Below are positions 49,664 to 59,383 of a stretch of 64,000 nt of DNA, one piece after another. Numbering within the stretch: the stretch's first letter is position 1; each line of letters starts with the position of its first letter. The position numbers were made by a program, and so were the translations under genes. The stretch comes from a virus, in the IMG/VR virus record IMGVR_UViG_3300044609_000483, positions 19,870 to 83,869 of that record; one strand, given 5' to 3'. A model generated the notes under the pieces. It ran no database searches, had not been told where the DNA came from, and saw only the letters and a list, made by a program, of their open reading frames with translations.

Positions 49664-52600
49664 TTATTTCATTAATTTTTTTATCACAATACAATTTGAT
49701 GTAAATAAAATGCTTTCAATTTTTAAAGTATTATTAAATCCATTGTATTTGTAATTAACATTATGTGTTAATTTACTAAAATAATCAACAACATTTAAAT
49801 AACCAATTTCATACCCATATAATTCAGATAATGGATCCCAATACGACGTTTCAACGTCTTCAATAATATAGTACCCACCATCTTCTAATAAATTCTCAAA
49901 AAGATAATTAAAGGTTTTAATTTGATGTTGTGGATTATGGGAAGCATCATCAATTATGACTTTACAACTTTTTATTTCTGATGTGATTTTTTCTAAATCA
50001 AATAAGTTATTTTGGTCTCCTTTAAAAATATGACCCCTATCATGTGAAAATTCCCTATTGATATCTAAACCATATATATTAGCATTCTTCAAATAGTCTC
50101 TCCAAACATTTAAAGATGCTCCCTCATGAATTCCGATTTCTAATAACGAAAATACCTCATCTCTTATCCCTTCAAATATTTTTGAATAGACGTTATGGTA
50201 TGTGTGTGTGGATGTTTTATCGCAATTATAATAATCACTTATTTTTTTGAATTCGTTTTCTTCCATTACTTCTTTGTTATTTTTGTGGTTATCGTCTACT
50301 CTATTAACAATTGATGTTTCCATTAAATCTTCATAAAAAAGTTCTTTAACATTTAAGTTTTGTTTTTTTACCGCATCTTTTGTTATTATTTCTAATATTT
50401 TATTATACCCGTCATAATTATAATATTCGTCTTTTGTGTTATAGTGGGTAAATGGTTTAATTAACTTATCTATTTTTCCTGTAAAAAATCCAGTACAGTA
50501 TGAGTCTTGCGTATATGATTTATTTTTATATCTATAAAATACGGAATCGTAATTTTCTAATAATTTATAATTATCTTGTAATGTATTTTTGTTTATTAAA
50601 TAATCGTAATTTATAATATGAGAATATTTAAATCCTAATTTTTTTGATTCAGTTAATCCATTTTGTATTAATTTATAAACGGCATACCCATGTTCATAAT
50701 CAAAAGACTCCCTTACCTCAACCCCTTTTCTGACACTATAAAAATAAAAAGACACGTTATACTTATTAAAATCCTCCTTCAATAATATTGGGTTATCCTC
50801 ATCATATATGACGTAATCACATAAAACTTTAATTTCATCATCAATTGGGTAATTTGTTGATAGTAGTATTTTTGTGTTAATTGTTTTTAAATGTTCTATT
50901 AAAATTTTTCTTTTTTCTTTTGTGTTTGCATGGGACAATATAATAGTAACTAAATCACTATTAAATTCTTTGTTAATTATTTTATTTATTTCTTTAATAA
51001 CCATATCGGAACTTATTTCTTTTGTACATTCAAACATCCGATCCGTATTCTTATGTAGTGGACACCAATTCCAATCACCAGCATCTAATCTATCTGAGTT
51101 AAAACATCCATGACAAACACTTTCGTTAATAACTCTGTATGTATCTAAAGTTGTTTCCGCCCATTTCTCACTAAATCCTGAAATCAAAACGACAGGTAAT
51201 TTACAAGCCCAAGCCAACCAAGATAAACCAGACCCTAAACCAATAAAGAACTCACAACTTGATAGGTCATCAATTACTTCTTGTAGGTTACCTCCTTTAA
51301 ATATTGTTACACCTTCAGGATAATGGTTATTCATATATCCATCACCTTCTTTAGAATAGACCATACATTCATATCCCAAATTATTAAGATGGTCTATAAC
51401 TGTTTGCCATCCGTCAGGGTTGTTCCAATATTTTGATTGTGCAGTTGAGTGAAACCCAATACCAACTTTTTTCTTTTTAGGTGTATCAGGTAATTTTAAT
51501 AGTGGTCTAACTTCTTCATAATCTAAACCTAATATATCGGTTGCAGTTTTTTGTAATGGCATTTTCTTAAAATCAAATGGGTGTTTGTTTGCATCAAATT
51601 TACCATCTTCATTGTAAAACCAACCTAATCTATATTGTGCATGTATATTAGTTACCAAATCACCAGGTTCAACAAATTCAATATCAGGATATTGGTCTTT
51701 AAACAAACTATTAAGGAATGTTGATACTATAAGTTGACAACCATGTTTTTTTCTAAATACCTCACAATAAGGAATCCAAGCCATTGTATCTCCTAATGAT
51801 TTTGATCCAAAAGAAATATATACTCGTTTATCTTTTAAATTTAAAGTCTCATCGTAAATGATTTCACCATTTTCTTCAACCGTTGTTCTCCATTTAATAA
51901 AGTATTCTTTATTTAATTTAACCCAACTATTAATTGATAATTCGTTCTGATAATTAACATTATTGTTATCATCATAATATTTAATGTTCAATTTGTTTTC
52001 TGTGGTTCCTTGTACCTCAAAATAAGGTTGATTAACATAATGTCTAACAAAAGTATAATCTTTGGTTAATGGTTTGTTTTGGGTAATTTTTATATTTGTA
52101 ACTGCGTTATAAAAATTTAATAAATCTTCACCAAATGTATTATCAGGTAATATTTTATAAACGTCCTTATTTTCGATAAGTCCAACCAATTGTTTTGATA
52201 TGTTTTTAACATCACCTTCTATTGGTGTTATATATCCATCAAACATACCCATGTATTGTGGTAAATCTCTTGCAAGGATTTTCATTCCATAGTTGATTGA
52301 TTCTCTAACAACCAACGGATTACATTCCCAAGTTGAGTTAAACATTAAAACATCACAAGCCGTCATGAATTTTTCAACGTCATTACGCTCACCCCATACT
52401 TTTACGTTTGATGGTAAATTATTCATTATTGGACCCCAATAGTCTTCAAAGTTTGGAGCTTGGTTCCCAATAAAATGGAATTCAATATCTGGATTTGATT
52501 CAATTAATTCTCTTGCAACCTCAACACCTTCACCTTGATTTTTACCACTTGTCCATAACCCAACATTAAGTACGTGAGTTTTAAACATATCCAAACCAAG

Positions 52601-54139
52601 TTCATTTCTTACTTTAATTTTTTCAATAAGTGGTACTTGATTAAAATCACCATAGATTTCATTCTCCTCTAAAATTTTAGTTACCTTATTCTCAATTGGG
52701 TATAACGATAAAAACTTAATTGGTGTTTCATTTAAAAACGTTTCCTTTAAATGATAAGGGGTAACAAAACAATACGCTTCAGGATTGAACTTTTTATGTG
52801 TTTGCGGATTAAACCAAACATTATGACAAGTCTCAACCATTTTCCAAGACCTATCATTTGAATAAAGTTGATTTAACAATGGTAGTGGAATTTTATTAAA
52901 ACTTTCAAATCCTTCTAACATTTCTTCAGAATGGACAATATCAATATCATTGTTTTTAATAATATCAATTAACTCATATTTTCTTTTTGTGTTGGTTGTA
53001 TCACCTAAACTAAAAAAATGACCTTCACCTAATAGATTAATTATTTTATCTCGTTGGACAACGTATGTGTTACTAAACTGAGAATACTCAACCAAAAATA
53101 TTTCAATTTGGTCTTTGTATTTTTGGAGTTCTTGAATTCTTTTTAATACAAATTGAGGCATTCCACCTGTTGATAGGTGTGGTGTAAGATATAATAGTTT
53201 AATTTTTGATTTATTCATAATAATTTCAATAACATTGTGGATAATATTTTTTATTTTTTCTGTTATATCCGATGATATTCCATCATAAGATATTAAAACA
53301 TTTTTTATATTGCATGGTTTAAACCCTAAATTAATGATATCCCTATTGGATATATCATAAGAGGACTCGACACCATCTACGGTAATTAAAACATTTATTT
53401 TTTCTTTATTATTGTAAAAATATAAACAAACCTCATCATTATTTACAACATCTTTAACTATAAAAAAAACTAAACCATTAATATCAGAGTAATCAAATAA
53501 ATTTTCGTCTTTATGAAATAATATTAAATCATCAATTTTTTCTAATTCAATTTTATAATCCAGATTACTATTAATTAGAGTATCATAAAGCCAGTTCTCA
53601 ACTATACAATTAAATTTAAGGTAACTATCAAAAGTAATCAGATTTGAAAATTTCAATAGGTTTTCTCTGTCTAACGCAATTAAATGTAAACTAACTTTGT
53701 GTTCATGAAATGGAAAAAAGTTACATATTTTATCAGATAAAAAAGTAGAAACCACCGTATCATCAATTTCCGTATCATATATAATATGATAATATCTGTC
53801 ATAGTCATAAGTTAAAGCATATTCAGATAATTTTTTAGTTTGGTAAAGTCCCGCCCACCCATAATCAATTACAGATCTTTTAATCACAATTTCTTTATCT
53901 TTGTCCGTATGTCTTACCCAAGACATAACAGATTTTTCGGGCCAATTAAGTAATGGGTTTTCTTTTGTTTGCACATAAAAATCACACATATTTATCACAT
54001 CGGAAGGTAAGGGTAAAGGACTATTTACCATTACATCTAAATTGTAACTCTTAACGGATTTGATGGTATTTATTAAAACATCAATTTTTTCTTTGGTATC
54101 ACAATAAGAACTTATTAAAACTATTTTAGTTTTTTTCAT
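49664..54139 (-). CDS. Multi-module glycan enzyme: GT-A-like, GT4, TibC-like GT9, GT-A-like and methyltransferase
   Basis: I chose the ATG at 54139 (MKKTKIVLISSYCDTKEK), 1491 residues; a longer start at 54157 adds six. Five modules are visible. (1) 1-305 is GT-A-like. (2) 308-690 is a GT4-type GT-B (LLYLTPHLSTGGMPQFVLKR, WECNPLVVRESINYG). (3) About 768-1051 is TibC-like O-heptosyltransferase: FGSKSLGDTMAWIP, FIGLGSGLSWLAWACKLPVV, CHGC...CPLH...FEC metal site. (4) About 1060-1280 repeats module 1 (TKEKRKILIEHLK, DEDNPIL). (5) 1297-1491 is a class I methyltransferase (LEIGIHEGASLNVWRDYL, KVIIDDASHNPQHQIKTF). One chain could start, extend and cap a glycan by methylation. It lies alone on the minus strand between fibre genes. 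Confidence 0.8.
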   Translation of the reverse strand: MKKTKIVLISSYCDTKEKIDVLINTIKSVKSYNLDVMVNSPLPLPSDVINMCDFYVQTKENPLLNWPEKSVMSWVRHTDKDKEIVIKRSVIDYGWAGLYQTKKLSEYALTYDYDRYYHIIYDTEIDDTVVSTFLSDKICNFFPFHEHKVSLHLIALDRENLLKFSNLITFDSYLKFNCIVENWLYDTLINSNLDYKIELEKIDDLILFHKDENLFDYSDINGLVFFIVKDVVNNDEVCLYFYNNKEKINVLITVDGVESSYDISNRDIINLGFKPCNIKNVLISYDGISSDITEKIKNIIHNVIEIIMNKSKIKLLYLTPHLSTGGMPQFVLKRIQELQKYKDQIEIFLVEYSQFSNTYVVQRDKIINLLGEGHFFSLGDTTNTKRKYELIDIIKNNDIDIVHSEEMLEGFESFNKIPLPLLNQLYSNDRSWKMVETCHNVWFNPQTHKKFNPEAYCFVTPYHLKETFLNETPIKFLSLYPIENKVTKILEENEIYGDFNQVPLIEKIKVRNELGLDMFKTHVLNVGLWTSGKNQGEGVEVARELIESNPDIEFHFIGNQAPNFEDYWGPIMNNLPSNVKVWGERNDVEKFMTACDVLMFNSTWECNPLVVRESINYGMKILARDLPQYMGMFDGYITPIEGDVKNISKQLVGLIENKDVYKILPDNTFGEDLLNFYNAVTNIKITQNKPLTKDYTFVRHYVNQPYFEVQGTTENKLNIKYYDDNNNVNYQNELSINSWVKLNKEYFIKWRTTVEENGEIIYDETLNLKDKRVYISFGSKSLGDTMAWIPYCEVFRKKHGCQLIVSTFLNSLFKDQYPDIEFVEPGDLVTNIHAQYRLGWFYNEDGKFDANKHPFDFKKMPLQKTATDILGLDYEEVRPLLKLPDTPKKKKVGIGFHSTAQSKYWNNPDGWQTVIDHLNNLGYECMVYSKEGDGYMNNHYPEGVTIFKGGNLQEVIDDLSSCEFFIGLGSGLSWLAWACKLPVVLISGFSEKWAETTLDTYRVINESVCHGCFNSDRLDAGDWNWCPLHKNTDRMFECTKEISSDMVIKEINKIINKEFNSDLVTIILSHANTKEKRKILIEHLKTINTKILLSTNYPIDDEIKVLCDYVIYDEDNPILLKEDFNKYNVSFYFYSVRKGVEVRESFDYEHGYAVYKLIQNGLTESKKLGFKYSHIINYDYLINKNTLQDNYKLLENYDSVFYRYKNKSYTQDSYCTGFFTGKIDKLIKPFTHYNTKDEYYNYDGYNKILEIITKDAVKKQNLNVKELFYEDLMETSIVNRVDDNHKNNKEVMEENEFKKISDYYNCDKTSTHTYHNVYSKIFEGIRDEVFSLLEIGIHEGASLNVWRDYLKNANIYGLDINREFSHDRGHIFKGDQNNLFDLEKITSEIKSCKVIIDDASHNPQHQIKTFNYLFENLLEDGGYYIIEDVETSYWDPLSELYGYEIGYLNVVDYFSKLTHNVNYKYNGFNNTLKIESILFTSNCIVIKKLMK

Positions 54140-54190
54140 ACTATAAAAATAAAACATACATTTTAATTGTGAAGTTCATATTATTATAGA

Positions 54191-55129
54191 ATGAAAGATG
54201 TTTGTATTGATGTGTTAGGGTGTAGGGCGTTAGGTGACACTTTATCGGTAACACCAACGTTAAGAAAACTTTATAATTCTTACGGTAAAAAAATTTCGGT
54301 GATGACACACCACCCATATCTATTTTCAAATAACCCATATGTGGATGTAGTTTATAACGAATCACTCAACCCAATAAATGATGAACAAAGAGAAGAATAC
54401 GAAATCTTTAATTCATTTAATATTGGATATCATCCAAATGGGGTTTGTTATAAACATAACGCAATGGACATTAGACAATTCCATGCGATTAATCTTGGGT
54501 TTATGTTAAGCAAAGATGAAATGGAATTGGATTACATTTCAGATCAATATGAACCAATTGAAGGTTTACCTGAAAAATATGTTTTAATCCATCCCGTTCA
54601 GAACTGGAACTCAAGAACGTGGGACGCAAAAAAATGGCAACTACTTGTAAAACTTTTAAATGAAAGAGGTATTGCCGTTGTATCAGTTGGTAAAGATTCA
54701 TCAGAACTTGGTGGATCCAATGTTGATAAACCCGTATTTAATTTTCCAATAGAATTGGGTATGAACCTAATGAATCAAACAAGTTTATCTCAAACTTGGC
54801 ATCTTATTAATAAATCTATGTGTTTCATCACAATGGATTCAGGTTTATTACATTTGGCAGGAACAACAGATGTTGATATCATTCAATTAGGTAGCTCAAT
54901 AAATCCTGAGTTTAGATCACCATATAGAAAAGGTTCACAAGAATATAAATACCATTATGTAGTTGGTGGATGTGGTTTAAATTGTGCTTCCGATATAAGA
55001 TATGGTGTTAGAGAATGGGAATCGATACAAGGTATTCCATCTTTAGTAAATTGTCTTGAAAAAAAAGAAACATTTGAATGTCACCCAACAATATTTGCGG
55101 TTTATAATAAGATAATGGAAATTATATAG
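54191..55129 (+). CDS. GT9 (heptosyltransferase-like) glycosyltransferase
   Basis: This 312-residue protein has the GT9 pattern: RALGDTLSVTPTLRKLYNSY at the N-terminus, KYVLIHPVQNWNSRTWDAKK at the start of the second domain, and FITMDSGLLHLAGTTDVDII for donor binding. A C-terminal Cys-containing segment (VVGGCGLNCASDIRYG...FECHPTI) is reminiscent of the metal site of TibC enzymes. The gene diverges from the multi-module enzyme over a short gap of 51 bases, suggesting shared control. Confidence 0.85.
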   Translation: MKDVCIDVLGCRALGDTLSVTPTLRKLYNSYGKKISVMTHHPYLFSNNPYVDVVYNESLNPINDEQREEYEIFNSFNIGYHPNGVCYKHNAMDIRQFHAINLGFMLSKDEMELDYISDQYEPIEGLPEKYVLIHPVQNWNSRTWDAKKWQLLVKLLNERGIAVVSVGKDSSELGGSNVDKPVFNFPIELGMNLMNQTSLSQTWHLINKSMCFITMDSGLLHLAGTTDVDIIQLGSSINPEFRSPYRKGSQEYKYHYVVGGCGLNCASDIRYGVREWESIQGIPSLVNCLEKKETFECHPTIFAVYNKIMEII

Positions 55130-55136
55130 TTATTGA

Positions 55137-55144
55137 TATTTATT
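55137..55144 (+). promoter_or_regulatory. TATTTATT box, candidate late promoter
   Basis: GATATTTATTG lies 14 nt before the ATG of the LamG fibre gene. It has one mismatch to the usual octamer. Confidence 0.4.
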
Positions 55145-55158
55145 GTTAAACAACAATA

Positions 55159-56136
55159 ATGGCAACAACAAGACCTTTTTCGTATAATACAGGATCAACA
55201 ATATCAGGAACAATTCAGGTTGGTAATTTAGCGGTAGGGTTTCCTACATCCGGATTCACAGGGATGGAGTGGTGGAACGGACCCGATGAGGATTTGGGTT
55301 ATGTGATCGCACAACCTGTTCCTGATGATAGTCAACCAACACCAGTACCTGGCGTAACAGGTTCAGTTGGATTTTTTAGAACAAATGGTTTTGATGACAA
55401 TGAATTTATTGATATTACAAACATACTTTTAAACTCAAATTATAATAACGCACCTGACGCATCAACAGGATTAACAACAAATGGGTATTGGAACTCATAT
55501 TCAACACTTACTTCACCCGTATTATCTTTGGATGCTGCGGATTATTCAGGGTCAGGACCTTGGATTGATTCTATTGGGGGTAAATCATTTACTTTAACTA
55601 ATTCACCTACTTGGTCTTCAAGCAATGGAGGATACTTTAATTTTGTTTCATCATCATCTCAATACGCAATATGTAATACAAGCTTACCAAGTATGAGTAC
55701 TTGGACAGTTGGTGTTTGGCATTATTATACCGGAACAGAGACAGGTAGCGCACCTTGTATCGTAACTGAAACTTTTATTGGTGGAGGTATAAATTATTCA
55801 CTTGGTAAAAATAATGGTGGTTTTAGTTCAGGGTTCTTTAATGGTGGATGGAGAGTTACCGATGGTTATTCATTAACCGCTAATAATTGGTATTATATTG
55901 TTGGAACATATGATGGATCAACTGTTAAATTATATGTTAATAGTATATTAGTTGATAGTACATCTTATGTCGGAACACCAACATCATCAGGTGCCGGTAT
56001 ACGATTAATGGAACGATGGGATTTAGCCGATTATTGGGGCGGTAGATTAGCAATAGTAGACATATTTGATACTGATTTAGGCGAACCTGAAATTACCTCA
56101 ATTTGGAACTCAACTAAATCAAGATTTGGGTTATAA
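55159..56136 (+). CDS. Tail fibre protein with LamG/concanavalin-like lectin domain
   Basis: This 325-residue protein has an N-terminal part (1-110) containing fibre-like beta sequence with Gly/Thr (MATTRPFSYNTGSTISGTIQ). Residues about 115-325 form a LamG_3-type jelly roll: LSLDAADYSGSG, KSFTLTNSPTWSSSNGGYFN, WTVGVWHYY, NNWYYIVGTYDGSTVKLYVN and the closing RLAIVDIFDTDLGEPEI. Such domains bind carbohydrates, so this is a candidate receptor-binding subunit. It is preceded by a TATTTATT box. Confidence 0.75.
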   Translation: MATTRPFSYNTGSTISGTIQVGNLAVGFPTSGFTGMEWWNGPDEDLGYVIAQPVPDDSQPTPVPGVTGSVGFFRTNGFDDNEFIDITNILLNSNYNNAPDASTGLTTNGYWNSYSTLTSPVLSLDAADYSGSGPWIDSIGGKSFTLTNSPTWSSSNGGYFNFVSSSSQYAICNTSLPSMSTWTVGVWHYYTGTETGSAPCIVTETFIGGGINYSLGKNNGGFSSGFFNGGWRVTDGYSLTANNWYYIVGTYDGSTVKLYVNSILVDSTSYVGTPTSSGAGIRLMERWDLADYWGGRLAIVDIFDTDLGEPEITSIWNSTKSRFGL

Positions 56137-56142
56137 TATAAG

Positions 56143-56150
56143 TATTTATA
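56143..56150 (+). promoter_or_regulatory. TATTTATA box close to a start codon
   Basis: GTATTTATA ends only 4 nt before the ATG at 56155. If it acts as a -10 element, the mRNA would be leaderless or start inside the gene, so its relevance here is less certain than at other sites. Confidence 0.3.
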
Positions 56151-56154
56151 GACA

Positions 56155-56376
56155 ATGTTACATCAAATAGAAATATCCGGAACAACAGGTACATCACCAT
56201 ATGATATATATCTTTGTGATAGTACTAATTCATATTGTTATTTAATATCTGGATCAACAAGTATGCCACCATCGGTAACATTTATTGTACCTCCCCCTTT
56301 AGATGATGTTAATTCATTACTAATTAAATTAGTTGACTTTAATGGGTGTGAAATATTTCACTATTATGAATGTTAA
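56155..56376 (+). CDS. Small structural protein
   Basis: This 73-residue protein begins MLHQIEISGTTGTSPYDIYL and is all-beta in pattern. It has four cysteines, two as YLCDSTNSYCYL and one at the very C-terminus. Length and composition suggest a small fibre or baseplate accessory, perhaps a trimer tip or plug. It lies between the LamG fibre and the GT60-like gene, 18 bases after the former. The function is not recognised. Confidence 0.55.
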   Translation: MLHQIEISGTTGTSPYDIYLCDSTNSYCYLISGSTSMPPSVTFIVPPPLDDVNSLLIKLVDFNGCEIFHYYEC

Positions 56377-56426
56377 ATTTACCTTTATTTTCCCACATTA
56401 GTTTTTATTTTTAAAATAAAAATTAT

Positions 56427-57674
56427 ATGAGAATATTTGTTCAGATTGCGTCCTATAGGGACCCTCAATTAATTCCAACAATAAAAGATATGATAGGTAA
56501 TGCAAAATCACCTGAGAACCTAAGAATAGGTATTGCAAGACAATTTCACCCTGAAGATAAATTTGATGATTTAACGGAATATGAAAATGACGATAGATTT
56601 AGAATTTTAAATATACCACACGAAGAATCAACAGGAGTTTGTTGGGCAAGAAACCAAGTTCAACAACTTTATAAAAACGAAGAATATACCCTACAAATAG
56701 ATTCCCATATGCGTTTTGAAAAAAACTGGGATGAAACTTTAATTAATATGATTAAAGAATTACAAGAAAAGGGTTATAAAAAACCATTATTAACCGGATA
56801 TGTTTCATCTTTTGACCCGGAAAACGACCCAGAAGGTAGAGTTACAGAACCTTGGCGTATGGCTTTTGATCGATTTACCCCTGAAGGAGTTGTATTCTTT
56901 TTACCTGAAGTTATACCGGGATGGAAAGAACTAACGGAACCAATCCCATCAAGATTTTATTCGGCACATTTTTGTTTTACATTGGGGGAGTTCTCAAAAG
57001 AAGTCCAACACGACCCAGAATATTATTTTCACGGAGAGGAAATTTCAGTAGGAGTAAGGGCATATACTCACGGATATGATTTATTTCATCCACATAGAGT
57101 TATTATTTGGCATGAATATACTCGTAAGGGTAGAACAAAACAATGGGACGACGATAAAGAATGGTATCTAAAAAATAGCTCATCCCACTCCAAGAATAGA
57201 AAAATTTTGGGTATTGATGGGGAATCTTTTGATGGTGACTTAGGGAAATACGGATTTGGTACTGAAAGGACTTTAAAAGATTATGAAAAATATGCTGGGG
57301 TTATGTTTTCAAAAAGATCGATACAACAATATACAATAGATAAAAAATACCCACCAAACCCATATGATTTTAATAATGAGGAAGAGTGGGAAAAAAGTTT
57401 TTTACAAATATTCAAACACTGCATTGATTTACCATTAAATAAAATACCAGAAAATGATTATGAATTTTTTGTGGTTGCGTTTCATAATAAATCAGATGAA
57501 ACTTTATTTAGACAAGACGCTGATGTTAACGAAATAATTAGAATAAAAAATGATTCCGACGGATATGGAAAAATATGGAGAGAGTTTAACACTCAAGAAA
57601 AACCAACATATTGGGTTGTCTGGCCTTTTTCCAAATCAAAAGGATGGTGTGAAAGAATAACAGGAAATTTATGA
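56427..57674 (+). CDS. GT60-like (Skp1-type) polypeptide GlcNAc-transferase-like enzyme
   Basis: This 415-residue protein has the GT60 order: IFVQIASYRDPQLIPTIKDM, VCWARNQVQQLYKNEEYTLQ followed by IDSHMRFEKNWDE (DSH acts as the DxD). ARVTEPW-like, FCFTLGEFSKEVQHDPEYYF followed by HGEEISV, and HPHRVIIWHEYTRKGR complete it. Characterised members add alpha-GlcNAc to hydroxyproline of Skp1 in Dictyostelium, so the family is known to act on polypeptides. In a phage a Ser/Thr fibre or a glycan could be the acceptor. It follows fibre genes and overlaps the next glycosyltransferase by four bases. Confidence 0.82.
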   Translation: MRIFVQIASYRDPQLIPTIKDMIGNAKSPENLRIGIARQFHPEDKFDDLTEYENDDRFRILNIPHEESTGVCWARNQVQQLYKNEEYTLQIDSHMRFEKNWDETLINMIKELQEKGYKKPLLTGYVSSFDPENDPEGRVTEPWRMAFDRFTPEGVVFFLPEVIPGWKELTEPIPSRFYSAHFCFTLGEFSKEVQHDPEYYFHGEEISVGVRAYTHGYDLFHPHRVIIWHEYTRKGRTKQWDDDKEWYLKNSSSHSKNRKILGIDGESFDGDLGKYGFGTERTLKDYEKYAGVMFSKRSIQQYTIDKKYPPNPYDFNNEEEWEKSFLQIFKHCIDLPLNKIPENDYEFFVVAFHNKSDETLFRQDADVNEIIRIKNDSDGYGKIWREFNTQEKPTYWVVWPFSKSKGWCERITGNL

Positions 57675-59356
57675 TAACATTAGTTACTGGTTTATGGGAT
57701 TTAGGTAGAGATAACTTAACCGAAGGTTGGTCTAGATCTTACAAAGACCATTATTTAAAAAAATTAGACGAACTACTAAAGATTAAATGTAATCTTATTA
57801 TTTTTGGCGACAAGGAATTAAATAAATTTGTTTCCGAAAGAAGACAGGTAGAAAACACCCAATTTATTTTACGAGATTTAGAATGGTTTAAAAATAATGA
57901 ATTTTATAACGACATTCAAAAAATTAGAACCAATCCTAATTGGTATAATCAATCTGGTTGGTTAAAAGAATCAACACAAGGTGGTTTAGAAATGTACAAT
58001 CCTCTTGTGATGTCTAAAATGTTTTTATTAAATGACGCTAAGATTTTAGATAAATTTAATTCGGAAAAATTATACTGGATTGATGCGGGAATAACAAACA
58101 CGCTTAGTGTGGGGTATTTTACCAATGATAATGTTTTAGAAAAAATAGATTCTAAATTTAACAACTTTACATTTATATGTTTTCCATATGATGCGGTTAA
58201 TGAAGTTCACGGATTTTCTTATGATAAAATGAAAGAGTATTGTAATACTAATTCTGATATGGTGGCAAGGGGTGGTTTCTTTGGTGGACCAAAAGAAATA
58301 ATATCTGAAATGAATGTACTATATTATAGTTTACTTAAAGATACCTTAAGTAAGGGATATATGGGAACTGAAGAAAGTATATTTACCATAATGACTTACA
58401 TATATCCATCATTAATTGATTATGTTAAAATAGAATCAAATGGATTAATCTATAAGTTTTTTGAGGATGTAAAAAATGATTTAGTTAAAATTGAAAGTTT
58501 CAGAAAAACATTAAAATTCCCTACTCAAACAAATAAAAAAATGTTAGATACAGTAGGTTTATATGTTATAACTTTTAATTCTCCGTCTCAGTTTGAAACT
58601 CTTATTGACTCAATGTTAGATTATGATTTGTTATTTTTAAGTAAAACTAAAAAATACTTACTTAATAACTCAACCGATTTGTCAACAACACAAAGATATG
58701 ATAACTTATGTCAACAATATGGTTTTGAACATATAAAAAAAGATAACATTGGCATCACAGGTGGAAGACAATTTATTGCCGAACATTTTAATGACCAGGA
58801 GGATTTGGGGTATTACTTTTTTTTTGAAGATGATATGCTTTTCTACAATGGTTCAGAGAGTGCTTGTAAAAACGGGTTTCAAAGAAAAGTAACTGGGTTG
58901 TTTGATAAAACTTTAAATATTTTAAAAAAGGAAAATTTTGATTTTTTAAAATTAAATTATACTGAATTTTTTGGTTGTCATCAAACACAATGGTCTTGGT
59001 ATAACGTACCCCAAGAATTTAGAGAAAGTCACTGGCCAGAAAAATCTAAACTACCAACTCAAGGATATGACCCGGATGCCCCTTGTCTTGAATTTAAACA
59101 TATTAAATCTTTGGGTGGTGTACCTTATTCCAGTGGAGAAATATATTTGTCAAATTGGCCCATCCTAATGTCAAAAGAAGGTAATTATAAATGTTACATT
59201 AAGAATAAATTTAATTTTCCATATGAACAAACAATAATGTCTCATAATTATCAAGAAACCGTAAAGGGTAATATAAATCCTGGTTTACTGTTGTTAACAC
59301 CAACAGAACACAACCGTTTTGATTTTTATCCCTCAGAATTAAGAAAAGAATGTTAA
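57671..59356 (+). CDS. Two-domain glycosyltransferase: HtrL/YibB-like plus GT-A-like
   Basis: This 561-residue protein has residues 1-280 of HtrL_YibB type: MITLVTGLWDLGRDNLTEGW, KCNLIIFGDKELNKFVSERR, ILDKFNSEKLYWIDAGI and ARGGFFGGPKEIISEMN. The remainder begins DTVGLYVITFNSPSQFETLI and contains YYFFFEDDMLFYN (DxD region), matching a GT-A glycosyltransferase. Bacterial WlaTC/HtrL proteins act in surface-glycan synthesis. Two active sites in one chain suggest two consecutive transfers. Its start overlaps the GT60-like gene (ATGA), so both are co-translated. Confidence 0.78.
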   Translation: MITLVTGLWDLGRDNLTEGWSRSYKDHYLKKLDELLKIKCNLIIFGDKELNKFVSERRQVENTQFILRDLEWFKNNEFYNDIQKIRTNPNWYNQSGWLKESTQGGLEMYNPLVMSKMFLLNDAKILDKFNSEKLYWIDAGITNTLSVGYFTNDNVLEKIDSKFNNFTFICFPYDAVNEVHGFSYDKMKEYCNTNSDMVARGGFFGGPKEIISEMNVLYYSLLKDTLSKGYMGTEESIFTIMTYIYPSLIDYVKIESNGLIYKFFEDVKNDLVKIESFRKTLKFPTQTNKKMLDTVGLYVITFNSPSQFETLIDSMLDYDLLFLSKTKKYLLNNSTDLSTTQRYDNLCQQYGFEHIKKDNIGITGGRQFIAEHFNDQEDLGYYFFFEDDMLFYNGSESACKNGFQRKVTGLFDKTLNILKKENFDFLKLNYTEFFGCHQTQWSWYNVPQEFRESHWPEKSKLPTQGYDPDAPCLEFKHIKSLGGVPYSSGEIYLSNWPILMSKEGNYKCYIKNKFNFPYEQTIMSHNYQETVKGNINPGLLLLTPTEHNRFDFYPSELRKEC

Positions 59357-59362
59357 TTGATA

Positions 59363-59370
59363 TATTTATA
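59363..59370 (+). promoter_or_regulatory. TATTTATA box, candidate late promoter
   Basis: ATATATTTATAG lies 13 nt before the ATG at 59384, directly after the glycosyltransferase stop. Confidence 0.5.
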
Positions 59371-59383
59371 GTAAAAACTATAA

